Shown here: positions 28,230 to 39,210 of the stretch, in pieces | Numbering within the stretch: the first letter of the stretch is position 1 | Layout: each line of letters begins with the position of its first letter | From: Vibrio coralliilyticus | GTDB taxonomy: Bacteria > Pseudomonadota > Gammaproteobacteria > Enterobacterales > Vibrionaceae | NCBI RefSeq assembly: GCF_024449095.1 | Contig: NZ_CP024627.1 | Location: 1,240,001 to 1,304,000 of the forward strand | Direction of reading: 5' to 3' | Length of the DNA stretch: 64,000 nucleotides | Translations under genes and position numbers: made by a program | Notes under the pieces: model-generated | What the model saw: the letters and a program-made list of their open reading frames with translations, nothing else | The model's database searches: none | What the model was told of the DNA's origin: nothing

Positions 28230-29924
28230 ATGAGTAGTCAGTCTGCGTTAGAGCGGAAACTTGCCAGAGAGATTGCTGCGCGCAAGCAAGCAGAGCTGTT
28301 ATTGGAACAGAAAAGTCTTGAACTTTATGAAGCCAATGAACACCTGAAACTGGTGCTTACTCAGTTAAAAAGGCAGACGCATAAAGACTTACACAAGCTG
28401 GCTTTTGAAGAGCAAATCAACGAGACATTAATTCACTTTGGTCGTGCTTTTTTAAGCCGGACACTGGATGATGGTTTGCTTTCGAGTCTTCTTGAGCGCT
28501 TAGACTCTTCCTCCGCGCTGACCAAATCTGGTCTGTATATTGTCCCAGATGTTGTGTCAACGGTGCATGACAGTCATTTTGGTTGTGTTCAACGAGAGCA
28601 TATCGATGCGATCAAACCCTATGCTTATTGGGAAGACGAAAGAGTGTCACTGCCCTTAGAAGTCGATCATCAAGTGGTTGGGGAACTGTCTGTTCTGACA
28701 AAAGACCACGATATAGACGCTGAGTTCATTGTGAGTCAGATGCGCCTGGTTGCGGACTTACTTTGCAGTGCCATCAGCCGACAAATCATGTTAACTAGTA
28801 ACCAGGAAGCCAGAGCGAGGGCTGAGGAATCAGAGAGATCAACGAAAGAATTTGTTGCGATGATCAATCATGAGTTGAGAACACCGCTCAATGGATTACT
28901 GGGTAGTGCTGAATTACTGTCCGACACTTCTCTGGATGACGAGCAACGCACTTTGTTGACTAACCTTTCGCATACCGGTGATTTTTTAAGGCACATCATT
29001 AACGACATTCTTGATTTCAGCAAAATGAGCGCGGGTATGATGGATCTTATTCCGTCGACGTTTGCTTGGGTTGATCTCAATGAAATGCTTCAGGGAGTGT
29101 TCGTTAATAAGGCGAAAGAAAAAGGGGTGCAATTTTCCATTCACTCCTCCTCAGAAGTGCCTGCTCTACTTATTGGTGACTTTGACCGTATTTGCCAAAT
29201 TCTGATTAACCTTATTGGTAATGCCATCAAATTTACCTCAGTAGGTTCTGTAACTGTCGAAGTCCTGTGGTCTGAAAATAGCTTAAAAGTATCGGTCAAA
29301 GATACCGGAATAGGTATCCCTGAGGCTGCGCAGCCGATTCTTTTTGATCCATTTGTTCAAGCCGACAGAACCGCAAAACGCCACTTTGAAGGGACAGGTT
29401 TAGGGTTAGCTATTTGCAAAAACCTGATTGATTTAATGGAAGGTGAGATTAACTTTACTAGTAAAAAAGGGGTGGGTACCGAGTTTAAGGTGTCTATTCC
29501 CCTCAAAGTTGCAGAGCAAGAGTCAATACCCAACAAAGCCGAAAGTCATACCAACGCTAAGCCACTTGAAAGCCTATCTATTTTGGTAGTGGATGATATC
29601 AGAATGAATCAAGTCATCATCAATCAAATGTTGAAAAAATGGTCGATCACGCCTGACATTGCCAACAATGGTGTGGAAGCGATTCAAGCGGCATTAGGAA
29701 GCCGTTATGACCTTATCTTTATGGATTGTCGTATGCCAGAAATGGACGGCTTTGAAGCGACCAGCTACTTGCGCGAGCAAGAATTTAAATTGCCAATTAT
29801 TGCTTTAACGGCTGGGACAACGTTGGAAGAGCGCGAGAAATGCATCCAATGTGGTATGGATGATATTCTCACCAAACCGTATACCGCCAAAGATCTCAAG
29901 CTTATGTTGGAAAAATGGGCTTAA
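28230..29924 (+). CDS. H-NOX-associated hybrid histidine kinase (HahK/HqsK-like)
   Basis: A 564-residue cytosolic kinase. Coiled-coil N-terminus (about 1-60), a sensor region (60-200, no membrane helix), HisKA with His214 ([12 protein letters not shown]), ATP-binding domain with N box NLIGNAIKF (about 327-335) and GTGLGLAI, and a C-terminal receiver domain with Asp499 ([11 protein letters not shown]). There is no HPt domain, so phosphate must pass to a separate carrier. In related vibrios this kinase feeds LuxU and quorum sensing or biofilm control; that link is inference here. Its stop overlaps that of pabB by three bases. Confidence 0.9.
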   Translation: MSSQSALERKLAREIAARKQAELLLEQKSLELYEANEHLKLVLTQLKRQTHKDLHKLAFEEQINETLIHFGRAFLSRTLDDGLLSSLLERLDSSSALTKSGLYIVPDVVSTVHDSHFGCVQREHIDAIKPYAYWEDERVSLPLEVDHQVVGELSVLTKDHDIDAEFIVSQMRLVADLLCSAISRQIMLTSNQEARARAEESERSTKEFVAMINHELRTPLNGLLGSAELLSDTSLDDEQRTLLTNLSHTGDFLRHIINDILDFSKMSAGMMDLIPSTFAWVDLNEMLQGVFVNKAKEKGVQFSIHSSSEVPALLIGDFDRICQILINLIGNAIKFTSVGSVTVEVLWSENSLKVSVKDTGIGIPEAAQPILFDPFVQADRTAKRHFEGTGLGLAICKNLIDLMEGEINFTSKKGVGTEFKVSIPLKVAEQESIPNKAESHTNAKPLESLSILVVDDIRMNQVIINQMLKKWSITPDIANNGVEAIQAALGSRYDLIFMDCRMPEMDGFEATSYLREQEFKLPIIALTAGTTLEEREKCIQCGMDDILTKPYTAKDLKLMLEKWA

Positions 29925-31288
29925 CTCTCCAATATCGGAAGAATACGGCAAAGTTTGTCTAACGTTTCCTGATACTCCGCATCGCAACCACTATCCGCGA
30001 CTAAGCCGCCGCCAGCCCAAACGTATATTTGATGGTTTTCTGCAATGAGCGTACGAATGGTAATACTAGTATCCATGGCTCCATGTCGGCTGATGTAGCC
30101 AATGCTCCCGCAGTAGGCACTGCGCCGATGAGGTTCCAACTCTTCAATAATTTCCATGGCCCGAACTTTAGGGGCCCCAGTGATTGAACCACCGGGAAAG
30201 CTGGCACGAAGCAAGTCCGCAGATGAATACTGAGTATCTAATTCTGCTCGTATTGTACTGACAAGATGATGCACTGCGGGAAAGCTTTCAATATCAAACA
30301 GTTTTGGTACATGAACAGACCCCGGTTTCGCCACTCGTCCTACATCGTTTCTCAGCAAGTCGACAATCATCAGGTTTTCTGCTTGATCTTTCTCTGCTAG
30401 TGCGAGTTCTTGTGCTGAAGCAGCATCCAACTCAGCATCTTGATGCCTTGGCCGAGTGCCTTTGATCGGCTTTGTTTCGATGAGGCGATCATGGACTTGC
30501 AAAAAACGCTCTGGTGAGACGCTAAGAATTGCACTGTGTTCAGTGCGAACGAAAGCCGAAAATGGTCCTTTGTTATACGCTTCCAGTTTTTGATATGCTT
30601 GCCACTCGCTCCCTGAATACTCTGCCTTAAAGCGCTGGGCGAGGTTAATTTGATAGCAGTCTCCTGAGCGCAAATACTCTTGGACTTGTTCAAAGCGCGC
30701 TTGATAACCTTGTTTTGTCATGTTTGACTGCCAAGGACTGATGAGGGCAAATGGCGGCGACTGTTTAGATGATTGAGATAGAAGCCAATCGTAATGGCGC
30801 TCGATATTTTCGCCAACGACGAATGCTTGTTTATCTTTATGATCTATCACTACAGCCCATTCATAAACGCCGACGGCCATATCGGGTGTCGAGAGGTCGT
30901 GCTCCGCCATTTGTGGCAGCTTTTCAACTCGGCGGCCTAAATCATAGGCAAAGTACCCTAGTGCACCGCCAATGAAAGGTAGTTCACCTTTGTATTCTTG
31001 GCTTGGTAGCCATTGACTCTGCTGTTGCTCTAAAAGCATAAAAGGGTCTTGGTCAGACTCAAATTGTCCTTCAGGATTCACTATCTTTGTGATGTCACTA
31101 CAGGTGGTAAGTGTCACCAGCGGATCAGCGACCAAAATGTCGAATCGGCTGTCAATGTGGTTTTCGGATGCAGAACGTAACAACATTGCCCATGGCTTGT
31201 CCTCAATATGGCTGAAAAGCTGCTTTGAAAGTTCAGCATGGTAATTAATGGGTTTGATTTCTAAGCAATTTGGTGTGTTGTTATTCAT
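29921..31288 (-). CDS. pabB: Aminodeoxychorismate synthase component I
   Basis: A 455-residue chorismate-binding enzyme for p-aminobenzoate and folate synthesis. KPIKGTRPRH, the active-site regions MIVDLLRNDVGRV and SFPGGSITGAPKVRAMEII, and GSIGYISRHGAMDTSITIRT identify the family. There is no adjacent pabA glutaminase. Start set at ATG 31288; a TTG six codons earlier (31306) is also possible. It is convergent with the hybrid kinase gene, and the two stop codons overlap with no terminator between. Confidence 0.93.
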   Translation of the reverse strand: MNNNTPNCLEIKPINYHAELSKQLFSHIEDKPWAMLLRSASENHIDSRFDILVADPLVTLTTCSDITKIVNPEGQFESDQDPFMLLEQQQSQWLPSQEYKGELPFIGGALGYFAYDLGRRVEKLPQMAEHDLSTPDMAVGVYEWAVVIDHKDKQAFVVGENIERHYDWLLSQSSKQSPPFALISPWQSNMTKQGYQARFEQVQEYLRSGDCYQINLAQRFKAEYSGSEWQAYQKLEAYNKGPFSAFVRTEHSAILSVSPERFLQVHDRLIETKPIKGTRPRHQDAELDAASAQELALAEKDQAENLMIVDLLRNDVGRVAKPGSVHVPKLFDIESFPAVHHLVSTIRAELDTQYSSADLLRASFPGGSITGAPKVRAMEIIEELEPHRRSAYCGSIGYISRHGAMDTSITIRTLIAENHQIYVWAGGGLVADSGCDAEYQETLDKLCRILPILES

Positions 31289-31493
31289 TTGTTTAATTTG
31301 TGACAAAGAGATCGTTCACTGCATAGCAAGAGAGGAGAACCAAGAGTATCATATTGCCAACTATCGCCGCTACAGTGACGTTTTATAATAAAAAGATAGT
31401 GTCAGTCTTCTAAACTTGTGGTGACAAGCAAGAATATAAAACTGGCGTTTATACGGCGGTGTTAAAGGAAGCATAACTATAACGAGGCATGCA

Positions 31494-33017
31494 ATGACGG
31501 TAATTCGCAAGCAAGATGTGATCAGCAGTGTCGCTGATGCACTTCAGTATATTTCTTACTATCACCCTCTAGACTTTGTTCAAGCCCTTGAAGAAGCCTA
31601 CCACAAAGAAGAGAGCCAAGCGGCCAAAGACGCTATTGCTCAGATTCTTATTAACTCTCGAATGTCGGCAGAAGGTCATCGACCTATCTGTCAAGACACC
31701 GGAATCGTCACTTGTTTTGTGAATATCGGTATGGCAGTTCAGTGGGACTCTACTGATATGACGGTGCAACAGATGGTCGATGAAGGCGTTCGTCAGGCCT
31801 ATACTAATCCAGACAACCCGCTACGTGCGTCTGTTCTGCTTGACCCAGCAGGTAAACGAATCAATACCAAGGACAATACGCCAGCGGTTGTTCATATCAA
31901 TATGGTTCCGGGTAATACAGTTGAAATTCAGATTGCGGCAAAAGGTGGTGGCTCTGAGAACAAAACCAAGATGGTGATGCTTAACCCATCTGATGACGTT
32001 GCAGAATGGGTTGAGAAAACACTGCCAACCATGGGGGCAGGCTGGTGTCCACCGGGAATGTTGGGTATAGGTATTGGCGGGACGGCCGAGAAAGCAGCGG
32101 TATTGGCGAAAGAATCTCTGATGGAGCATATTGATATTCAAGAGTTGATCGAACGTGGTCCAGAAAATGCTGAAGAAGAGTTACGTCTTGATATTTTCAA
32201 TCGTGTCAACAAACTGGGTATCGGTGCACAAGGCCTTGGCGGTTTAACAACTGTGGTCGATGTGAAGATCAAAACAGCACCAACGCACGCCGCTTCTAAG
32301 CCAGTGTGCTTGATTCCAAACTGCGCGGCGACACGCCACGTACACTTTACTCTCGATGGCTCAGGCCCTGCGGATCTCACTCCACCTAAACTTGAAGAGT
32401 GGCCGGATATCACTTGGGAAGCGGGGGCAAACACACGCCGTGTGAACTTGGACGAAGTCACTCAGCAAGACGTAGAGCAGTGGAAAACGGGTGAAACCGT
32501 TCTACTATCAGGAAAAATTCTGACCGGCCGTGATGCTGCGCACAAGCGTATTCAGACTATGCTGCAAAATGGTGAAGGCCTTCCAGAAGGCGTCGATTTT
32601 AAAGGCAAGTTTATCTACTACGTCGGTCCTGTCGATGCCGTGGGGGATGAGGCAGTGGGGCCAGCTGGCCCAACAACGTCCACCCGTATGGATAAGTTCA
32701 CTGATATGATGCTGGAAGAAACTGGCATTATGGGCATGATAGGTAAAGCTGAGCGTGGCCCAGCGACGGTTGAGTCGATCAAAAAGCACAAAGCGGTTTA
32801 TCTGATGGCAGTTGGTGGTGCGGCTTACCTTGTTGCAAAAGCCATCAAAAAAGCACGCGTTGTGGCATTTGAAGACCTGGGTATGGAAGCGATTTACGAG
32901 TTTGAAGTCGAAGATATGCCTGTCACGGTTGCGGTTGACTCGAATGGTGCTAATGCACACCAAATCGGCCCGGATACTTGGAAAGTGAAAATCCAAGAAA
33001 TGGAATCTCAAGCCTAA
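31494..33017 (+). CDS. Class I (iron-sulfur) fumarate hydratase
   Basis: A 507-residue oxygen-sensitive fumarase, with alpha and beta parts fused. CQDTGIVTCF, GAGWCPPGMLGIGIGG and CLIPNCAATRH hold the conserved cysteines of the 4Fe-4S site, and KGKFIYYVGPVDAV with VGPAGPTTSTRMD belongs to the beta part. It catalyses fumarate-malate interconversion in the TCA cycle. It is somewhat shorter than E. coli FumA/FumB (548 residues). It is monocistronic, divergent from pabB. Confidence 0.93.
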   Translation: MTVIRKQDVISSVADALQYISYYHPLDFVQALEEAYHKEESQAAKDAIAQILINSRMSAEGHRPICQDTGIVTCFVNIGMAVQWDSTDMTVQQMVDEGVRQAYTNPDNPLRASVLLDPAGKRINTKDNTPAVVHINMVPGNTVEIQIAAKGGGSENKTKMVMLNPSDDVAEWVEKTLPTMGAGWCPPGMLGIGIGGTAEKAAVLAKESLMEHIDIQELIERGPENAEEELRLDIFNRVNKLGIGAQGLGGLTTVVDVKIKTAPTHAASKPVCLIPNCAATRHVHFTLDGSGPADLTPPKLEEWPDITWEAGANTRRVNLDEVTQQDVEQWKTGETVLLSGKILTGRDAAHKRIQTMLQNGEGLPEGVDFKGKFIYYVGPVDAVGDEAVGPAGPTTSTRMDKFTDMMLEETGIMGMIGKAERGPATVESIKKHKAVYLMAVGGAAYLVAKAIKKARVVAFEDLGMEAIYEFEVEDMPVTVAVDSNGANAHQIGPDTWKVKIQEMESQA

Positions 33018-33128
33018 GGCTGATGAGAAATAGCTGAATTACATAGCAAATATTTGATGAAAGGTGCAGAAGATAATGCACCTTTTTTTATATACTGCTT
33101 TTTATGTTGGAGAACCTCAGGAGCATTC

Positions 33129-33314
33129 ATGCCTCGATTTATTCAAATCCTACAGCTGGTTATTGCCGCAGTGATCGGTGTATTTGTCGGCTACGATCTT
33201 ATTCTGCATGGGATCAGCATCTTTGATCAGAAGTACGTCACCATTACTTGCGCGTTGTTTGTTTTACTGGAAATAGCTTTATTCGTGATCTACAAGTTGA
33301 TAGAAGATGACTAA
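33129..33314 (+). CDS. Small two-helix membrane protein, 61 aa
   Basis: Two hydrophobic helices (about residues 5-25 and 33-56). Start at ATG 33129 with CAGGAGC at good spacing; a longer in-frame reading would begin between the fumarase gene and this one without a ribosome site. Family not recognised. It is followed by a terminator. Confidence 0.65.
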   Translation: MPRFIQILQLVIAAVIGVFVGYDLILHGISIFDQKYVTITCALFVLLEIALFVIYKLIEDD

Positions 33315-33344
33315 AAGTACCTCCCATCTACGCTGAAAATAACT

Positions 33345-33376
33345 AAGCCTCTGATTATTATCAGAGGTTTTTTATT
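33345..33376 (+). terminator. Terminator after the 61-aa membrane protein
   Basis: AAGCCTCTGATTA/TATCAGAGGTTT stem with a long T-run. Confidence 0.85.
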
Positions 33377-33437
33377 CATCTTTCATTAAGATTACAATGA
33401 TTAGGATGGATATGTTTTCAAAACAAAGAGACTGTCA

Positions 33438-34814
33438 ATGAAGAGCATTACTCAGGAAGTGAATGATTTTATTAATCGAAGCGTTGATTCCCATGTGCGT
33501 GTCGCGGTGACTGGTTTATCTCGTGCGGGGAAAACGGCGTTTATCAGCTCCTTGGTGAATCAGTTGTTGCACACTTCCACTCACGACAATCTTCCTTTAC
33601 TGGTTTCAGCACGCGATAAGCGCCTAGTGGGTGCGAAGCGTGAACCCCAAGCCAATATGATGGTGCCACGTTTTGCCTACGATGAAGCGATGGAGCATGT
33701 GTTCACGCAGCCGCCAAAATGGCCCGAGCCGACTCGCGATGTGAGTGAAATCCGTCTTGCAGTGAAATACAAGCCGACGAGAAAGTCCAAAAAGTTGTTT
33801 GGCAGCACATCAACGCTGCACATCGATATCATTGACTATCCCGGTGAATGGTTACTGGATCTCCCTTTATTGGATATGAGTTTTCATGAGTGGTCACAGA
33901 CGCAATTCGCGGCTCTAAAAGGTCAGCGTGGAGAGTTGGCACAAGAGTGGTTAGCTAAACTTGAACAACTAAACCTAGCAGATGACGTCAACGAAAGAGA
34001 GCTTGAGGCGATCGCTCAAAGCTATACCCAGTATTTGCATGATTGCAAAAATGCGGGATTGCACTGGGTGCAACCAGGAAGATTTGTTTTGCCAGGTGAG
34101 CTTGAAGGAGCCCCCGTGCTGCAGTTTTTTCCTTGTCGTTTCGAACAAGAGGACAAAGCCAGCAAAGACTCTAATTTAGCCATGCTAAAAGCGCGGTATC
34201 AGGAGTATCAGCAAAAGGTTGTGAAAGCGTTTTACAAGCATCACTTTTCGACATTTGACCGTCAAATTGTATTAGTTGATTGCTTACAACCATTGAACGC
34301 CGGTTACGAATCTTTCCACGATATGCGCCATGCGATTGAGCAGATCATGCACAGCTTCCGCTATGGCAGAAGCAATATGTTAAAGAGATTATTTGCCCCG
34401 AGAATCGATAAGATATTGTTCGCGGCGACTAAGGCCGATCATGTCACGCCAGAGCAGCATCCAAATCTAGTTTCTTTATTGCAGCAGATGGTACATCCCG
34501 CTTGGCAAACGGCGTCTTATGAGAACATCGAAATGAGTTGTATCTCCATGGCGTCTATTCAGGCAACTAAAACAGGTTTCATCAATCGTGGTACTGAATC
34601 GGTGCCGGCAATTCAGGGCATAACCCTTGATGAACAACCACTGACAATCTTTCCTGGTGAAGTTCCGAAAAAACTGCCTCAGAAGAGTTTCTGGCAAAAT
34701 GAAGGGTTCGAATTTACCGCTTTCCGGCCACTCCCTAGCTCGGTAGACGATCCTCTGCCCCATATTCGTATTGATAAAGCGCTGGAATACCTGATTGGAG
34801 ACAAGCTGAAATGA
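33438..34814 (+). CDS. ycjX: YcjX-family P-loop NTPase
   Basis: A 458-residue protein of the DUF463/YcjX family. Walker A is [10 protein letters not shown] (about residues 26-35), and [15 protein letters not shown] is the dynamin-like switch region. RFGRSN-like and ATKADHVT (G4-like) motifs are present. In many gammaproteobacteria it is paired with YcjF and the phage-shock/TyrR region; the cellular role is unclear. Its stop overlaps the ycjF start by four bases, so they are translationally coupled. Confidence 0.9.
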   Translation: MKSITQEVNDFINRSVDSHVRVAVTGLSRAGKTAFISSLVNQLLHTSTHDNLPLLVSARDKRLVGAKREPQANMMVPRFAYDEAMEHVFTQPPKWPEPTRDVSEIRLAVKYKPTRKSKKLFGSTSTLHIDIIDYPGEWLLDLPLLDMSFHEWSQTQFAALKGQRGELAQEWLAKLEQLNLADDVNERELEAIAQSYTQYLHDCKNAGLHWVQPGRFVLPGELEGAPVLQFFPCRFEQEDKASKDSNLAMLKARYQEYQQKVVKAFYKHHFSTFDRQIVLVDCLQPLNAGYESFHDMRHAIEQIMHSFRYGRSNMLKRLFAPRIDKILFAATKADHVTPEQHPNLVSLLQQMVHPAWQTASYENIEMSCISMASIQATKTGFINRGTESVPAIQGITLDEQPLTIFPGEVPKKLPQKSFWQNEGFEFTAFRPLPSSVDDPLPHIRIDKALEYLIGDKLK

Positions 34815-35860
34815 CCGATTCTCAAGATGCAAAGCTAAAGCAAAAACAAGTCTTCACTCAAACATTGGAGCAAGAGCCTATGGGCAGCGACCCGGACTTG
34901 ACCTCCCAAATGCAGTTTGAAGAACAAGAAACCTTTATACCAACGGCAATCAACTCAAAAGAAACGCAAAGCGAGGCAGAAGAAAAGCTGGAACAGGTGA
35001 TTCGACCTAAAACAGGGCGCCGATGGTTAGCGAGCGGGTTACTTATGGCGTTTTCTGGTTTGGTTGGTTGGCAAGCCATCGACAGTATTATTACGTCTGT
35101 TCAAAGTGCAGATTGGCTAGCGCTTGGCTGGGCTGGCTTTATGTCGACACTGGCAGCGTTAGGGATCGGGGCAATTGGTAAGGAGCTGTGGAAGCTTAAA
35201 ACGTTACGTCATCACTTTTCTGTGCAAGAACAGAGTGAAGCCTTGATAGAAGCCAACAGTGTTGGGCAAGGTAAAGCGTTTTGTGAATCTATAGCGAAGC
35301 AAAGTGGCATTAAGACAGTATCACCAAGTTATGACCGTTGGACACACAGTGTGAATGCCTCACACAGCGACGCCGAAGTGCTCGACATGTATGACGCGAT
35401 GGTGGTGAGTGAACAAGATAAGAAAGCGACCAAAATCGTCACTCAGCATGCAACGGAATCAGCCGCCTTAGTGGCAATAAGCCCACTGGCTATTGCCGAC
35501 ATGTTGCTGGTGGCATGGCGCAATTTCAAAATGATCGACAGTCTTGCCGATGTTTACGGTGTAGAGCTTGGATACTGGTCTAGGTTGAAGCTGTTCAAAG
35601 CGACGTTGATCAATATGGCGGCTGCAGGTGCCAGTGAACTTGCGGTTGACGCCAGTATGGATTTGATGTCGATGGATCTTGCTGGGAAAGTATCGGCCAG
35701 AGCAGGTCAGGGGCTGGGCGTTGGTATACTGACAGCAAGATTGGGCATCAAAGCGATGGCGCTGCTGAGACCAACTCCGTGGCACCAAGACAGGAGAGTC
35801 AAACTCGGGGCGATAAGAAAGCAGATCGTTGAAAAAATCGCCGCCATAACAATCAAATAG
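34811..35860 (+). CDS. ycjF: YcjF-family DUF697 inner-membrane protein
   Basis: A 349-residue protein with a variable acidic N-terminus (about 1-70), two adjacent membrane helices (about 75-120) and a C-terminal DUF697-type region with hydrophobic segments. It is coupled to ycjX. Its function is unknown; it is likely a membrane anchor or partner for the YcjX NTPase. Confidence 0.88.
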   Translation: MTDSQDAKLKQKQVFTQTLEQEPMGSDPDLTSQMQFEEQETFIPTAINSKETQSEAEEKLEQVIRPKTGRRWLASGLLMAFSGLVGWQAIDSIITSVQSADWLALGWAGFMSTLAALGIGAIGKELWKLKTLRHHFSVQEQSEALIEANSVGQGKAFCESIAKQSGIKTVSPSYDRWTHSVNASHSDAEVLDMYDAMVVSEQDKKATKIVTQHATESAALVAISPLAIADMLLVAWRNFKMIDSLADVYGVELGYWSRLKLFKATLINMAAAGASELAVDASMDLMSMDLAGKVSARAGQGLGVGILTARLGIKAMALLRPTPWHQDRRVKLGAIRKQIVEKIAAITIK

Positions 35861-35962
35861 TGTGAATGTGAAGCAGGTGATGTTGGTTTGCTTGACGAGG
35901 ATCTAGGCTTAGGGGAAACTACTGTCAACTTTTCCTGACACCTCAGACTAGGGATATAATCA

Positions 35963-37507
35963 GTGCGTTTAGAAGTGACATGTGAAGACAGATTAGGGCT
36001 CACTCGTGAGCTACTCGATATTCTGGCTTCTAAAAATATTGATTTACGAGGGATCGAAATCGACATTACAGGCATTATCTACCTGAATTGTCCTGATATT
36101 GATTTTGATACTTTTAGTGAACTCATGGCCGAGATACGTCGAATTTCGGGAGTAAGAGACGTACGCAAGATTCAGTTCATGCCTATGGAAAGGCATAACA
36201 CGGAACTCATTTCTCTATTGAACAACCTTCCTGAGCCAGTTTTGGCGATTGATTTAAAGGGCAATGTGGACATGGCGAACCATGCTGCATTGAGCTTGTT
36301 TAGTTGTGAAGAAGAGGAAATGATTGGCCACCAGATAAGCACTCTACTGCCGAGCTTTAACTTTTCTAAATGGGCTGAAGGTAAAATTACTCGCCAACGC
36401 GAAAACATTGTTATTAGTGGCCTCGACTACAGCATGGAGATCATGCCGGTCTATATTACCGATGAATCGAATGAGTCGATTCTAGCCAGTACCGTTATGA
36501 TCATTCGCTCTTCGCAAGAAAAATCCGCCCTAGAAGACTCACTACCTCTGCACAATAATTTGGGGTTCGAGCATTTTGTAGGTGTGTCAAATCGGCACAA
36601 GGCTCTGATAAGCCAAGCAAAAAAACTTTCTATGCTTGACCAGCCTTTATTGATTCAAGGGGAGACTGGGACAGGTAAAGAGATGCTGGCCAGGGCGTGT
36701 CATAACCGATCACATCGTGCGGCTTCTCCTTTCTTGGTACTAAGCTGTGCCTCTATGCCAGACGATGTGGCAGAAACGGAATTATTTGGTCATGCGCCAG
36801 GCTCGTTCAATCATGAACAGGGCCATAAGGGGATTTTTGAGCAAGCTGATGGGGGCACGGTTTTCTTAGATGAAATCGGTGAGATGAGTCCGCATCTGCA
36901 AATTAAATTACTACGCCTATTGCAGGATGGTACTTTCCGTCGTGTCGGTGCTGAGCAGGAAATTTATGTTGATGTGCGAGTGATTGCTTCTACTCGACAT
37001 AACCTTGCGGATCTTGCCGAGTCTAAGTCTTTCCGTGAAGATCTTTTCTACCGTCTTAACGTTTTGACGCTCAATATCCCAGCTCTGCGTGAACGTTCCA
37101 ATGATATTGGCCCTTTATTGGACTTGTTCGTTGTGAAATACGTTAAACAGCTGGGTATCAAGAAACCAGATATTGATGAAACCTTGGTGGATCAGTTAGT
37201 TAACTACCAGTGGCCAGGCAATATGCGTCAGTTAGAGAATATGGTACTTAGAGCGTTGACAGAGCTGGATTCCGACACTCTCACTATTGACCTATTCCAC
37301 CTTCCTCAGCTTGAAAGTCCAACGGCCAGCGGGCCCACGATCAATTTGGATGGATCGCTGGATGAGATAATGAAAGATTATGAATCTCAGGTTCTTGAGC
37401 GCCTTTATCAGTCTTTCCCATCAAGTCGGAAGCTAGCGAAGCGTCTCAATGTTTCTCACACTTCAGTGGCCAACAAATTACGTGAATACGGAATAAGAAA
37501 AAACTAA
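35963..37507 (+). CDS. tyrR: Transcriptional regulator TyrR
   Basis: A 514-residue regulator of aromatic amino acid synthesis and transport. Domains in order: ACT (about 1-70), PAS (about 80-190), AAA+ (about 205-430, Walker A QGETGTGKE, FLDEIGEM Walker B), and a C-terminal Fis-type helix-turn-helix (SSRKLAKRLNVSHTSVANKLREYGI). The sigma-54 contact loop GAFTGA is replaced by APGSFNHEQG, as in other TyrR proteins, so it works on sigma-70 promoters. The start is GTG at 35963. A GNAT gene starts immediately after the stop. Confidence 0.95.
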   Translation: MRLEVTCEDRLGLTRELLDILASKNIDLRGIEIDITGIIYLNCPDIDFDTFSELMAEIRRISGVRDVRKIQFMPMERHNTELISLLNNLPEPVLAIDLKGNVDMANHAALSLFSCEEEEMIGHQISTLLPSFNFSKWAEGKITRQRENIVISGLDYSMEIMPVYITDESNESILASTVMIIRSSQEKSALEDSLPLHNNLGFEHFVGVSNRHKALISQAKKLSMLDQPLLIQGETGTGKEMLARACHNRSHRAASPFLVLSCASMPDDVAETELFGHAPGSFNHEQGHKGIFEQADGGTVFLDEIGEMSPHLQIKLLRLLQDGTFRRVGAEQEIYVDVRVIASTRHNLADLAESKSFREDLFYRLNVLTLNIPALRERSNDIGPLLDLFVVKYVKQLGIKKPDIDETLVDQLVNYQWPGNMRQLENMVLRALTELDSDTLTIDLFHLPQLESPTASGPTINLDGSLDEIMKDYESQVLERLYQSFPSSRKLAKRLNVSHTSVANKLREYGIRKN

Positions 37508-38086
37508 ATGGAACGAATCAGCACTCCCCAGCAGGTATTTGAGCAGGATGGGGATATTATCCTACGTACTGCTGAACCCTCTGACGGTCAGCTAATTTCC
37601 GATTACTTCATTGCCAATCGAGAGCACCTCAAGCAATGGGAGCCAAGAAGGGAAGAAGCTTTCTTTTCGGAATCAGGTTGGACCCAGCGTTTGATTAAGC
37701 TCAATGAGCTGCATCGTATGGGCTTAGGTTATTACCTCATCATCATTGATAGTGAGTCAGGAGCAATGCTCGGTACGGTGTCGTTTAGCAATATTTCACG
37801 CTTTCCTTTTCATGCCTGCAATCTTGGTTACTCACTTGGTGAGAGCGCTCAGGGTCGAGGAGTCATGACACGAGCGTTGAGAATGGCGGTTCGCTATATG
37901 TTTCGCATCCAAAATATTCATCGGATTATGGCGGGTTACATGCCGCGCAACCATCGTAGCGAGGCAGTGCTTGACCGTCTTGGTTTTAAACGAGAAGGTT
38001 TTGCGCAGGATTACCTATTGATTGATGGAAAATGGGAAGACCATAACCTAACCTCTTTGATTAACCCGGATTGGAAAGAAGGCTGA
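37508..38086 (+). CDS. GNAT acetyltransferase, RimJ/RimL-like
   Basis: A 192-residue acetyltransferase. The GNAT acetyl-CoA loop is in SLGESAQGRGVMTRALRM and the C-terminal HRIMAGYMPRNHRSEAVLDRLGF is typical of RimJ/RimL and ribosomal-protein Nalpha-acetyltransferases. The ATG follows the tyrR stop with no gap, and the next gene begins two bases after its stop, so it lies in an operon-like run with tyrR and the HD gene. Substrate unknown. Confidence 0.87.
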   Translation: MERISTPQQVFEQDGDIILRTAEPSDGQLISDYFIANREHLKQWEPRREEAFFSESGWTQRLIKLNELHRMGLGYYLIIIDSESGAMLGTVSFSNISRFPFHACNLGYSLGESAQGRGVMTRALRMAVRYMFRIQNIHRIMAGYMPRNHRSEAVLDRLGFKREGFAQDYLLIDGKWEDHNLTSLINPDWKEG

Positions 38087-38088
38087 GC

Positions 38089-38676
38089 ATGAGTCGATTA
38101 GAGCAACAACTGGCTTTATTGATGGAGCTGGATCAACTGAAATCGGTTTTGAGACGTACTCGAGTCAAAAGTGCGGAGGGGCGTCTTGAAAACAGTGCGG
38201 AACATAGCTGGCACGTTGCTTTGATGGCAATTTTAATGGAAGAACATGCTAATGAGCCGGTGAATATTGCGCGCGTCGTTAAGATGCTGTTATTGCACGA
38301 CATAGTGGAAATTGATGCTGGCGATACTTTCGTATACGACGTTGCGGCATCGCAAGTTCAGCAAGAGAAAGAGCTTGCAGCTGCAAAGCGATTGTTTGCG
38401 ATGTTACCAAAAGAGCAAGGACAAGAACTGCTTGATCTTTGGCTAGAGTTTGAGCGAGCAGAATCGGCAGATGCCAAATTTGGTAAAGCTTTGGATAGGC
38501 TCATTCCTATGCTGCTTAATTACCACAATAATGGTCAGAGCTGGCTTGAACACGGAGTAACCCGTGAACAGGCGCTGACGGTGAATAGAAAAATAGAATA
38601 TGGCTCAGAAGCTTTATGGGATAAAGCACAGAAAATCATTGAAGAAGCCACCCAAAAAGGCTGGCTCAAAGTTTAA
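38089..38676 (+). CDS. HD-domain hydrolase, YfbR/HDDC2-like
   Basis: A 195-residue HD-superfamily protein. NSAEHSWHVALMA and LLLHDIVEIDAGD supply the metal-binding His, HD and distal Asp residues. This is the pattern of 5'-deoxynucleotidases related to YfbR and HDDC2; the nucleotide substrate is inference. Start ATG 38089; an in-frame ATG at 38071 would overlap the GNAT gene. Confidence 0.85.
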   Translation: MSRLEQQLALLMELDQLKSVLRRTRVKSAEGRLENSAEHSWHVALMAILMEEHANEPVNIARVVKMLLLHDIVEIDAGDTFVYDVAASQVQQEKELAAAKRLFAMLPKEQGQELLDLWLEFERAESADAKFGKALDRLIPMLLNYHNNGQSWLEHGVTREQALTVNRKIEYGSEALWDKAQKIIEEATQKGWLKV

Positions 38677-38701
38677 ATGAATGCCATTACGAGGAAAATG
38701 A

Positions 38702-39175
38702 ATGTCGTATCTCACTTTGGATGAATACCAAAGAAAATGGATTTTCACTCATCAATCTATGCCTGTGCCAGAACAGGAACTAGAGCAAATAAAACCCATG
38801 ACGCAGGCTCGTGCTGCGCAGCTTTGGAAAGATAATATTAGTGCTCAAAGCCCAGACTCAGAGCGTTTAAGCTCGGGTGATTGGCCAATGAAAGAGTCCA
38901 ACTGGAAAGATAATGTGAACTGGATGGCGGCCTGGGAGTCGGATGAAGAAGCATTGCCCGAGGGAGTTGCAGAATTCATTGACTGGCAAGACGATGTTAC
39001 GGTTTATTTTTGCTACGAAAAGTACAATGTTATTGAAACCAAGTGGAGTGTATTTAAGAAGCACTGGAAAAACTTTTTGTTTTACGATGATGGGCCTATT
39101 CTTATTGGCCGTAGACGTAAAGAGGCCTTGTGGTTTGATTCAGAAGGTAATGTAAAACTTGGGCATCGAGACTAG
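38702..39175 (+). CDS. DUF2947 family protein
   Basis: A 157-residue soluble acidic protein, rich in tryptophan (about 12), matching what I recall of the DUF2947 family found in Vibrio and relatives. No catalytic motif is visible. It follows the HD gene by 25 bases with an AGGAAAATG start context, so it may share its transcript. It ends at a bidirectional terminator. Confidence 0.75.
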   Translation: MSYLTLDEYQRKWIFTHQSMPVPEQELEQIKPMTQARAAQLWKDNISAQSPDSERLSSGDWPMKESNWKDNVNWMAAWESDEEALPEGVAEFIDWQDDVTVYFCYEKYNVIETKWSVFKKHWKNFLFYDDGPILIGRRRKEALWFDSEGNVKLGHRD

Positions 39176-39176
39176 A

Positions 39177-39205
39177 CAAAGCAGCCAATTGGCTGCTTTG
39201 TTTTT
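39177..39205. terminator. Bidirectional terminator between DUF2947 and BLUF genes
   Basis: CAAAGCAGCC/GGCTGCTTTG stem around AATT, with GTTTTT after it. Confidence 0.85.
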
Positions 39206-39210
39206 ATTCG

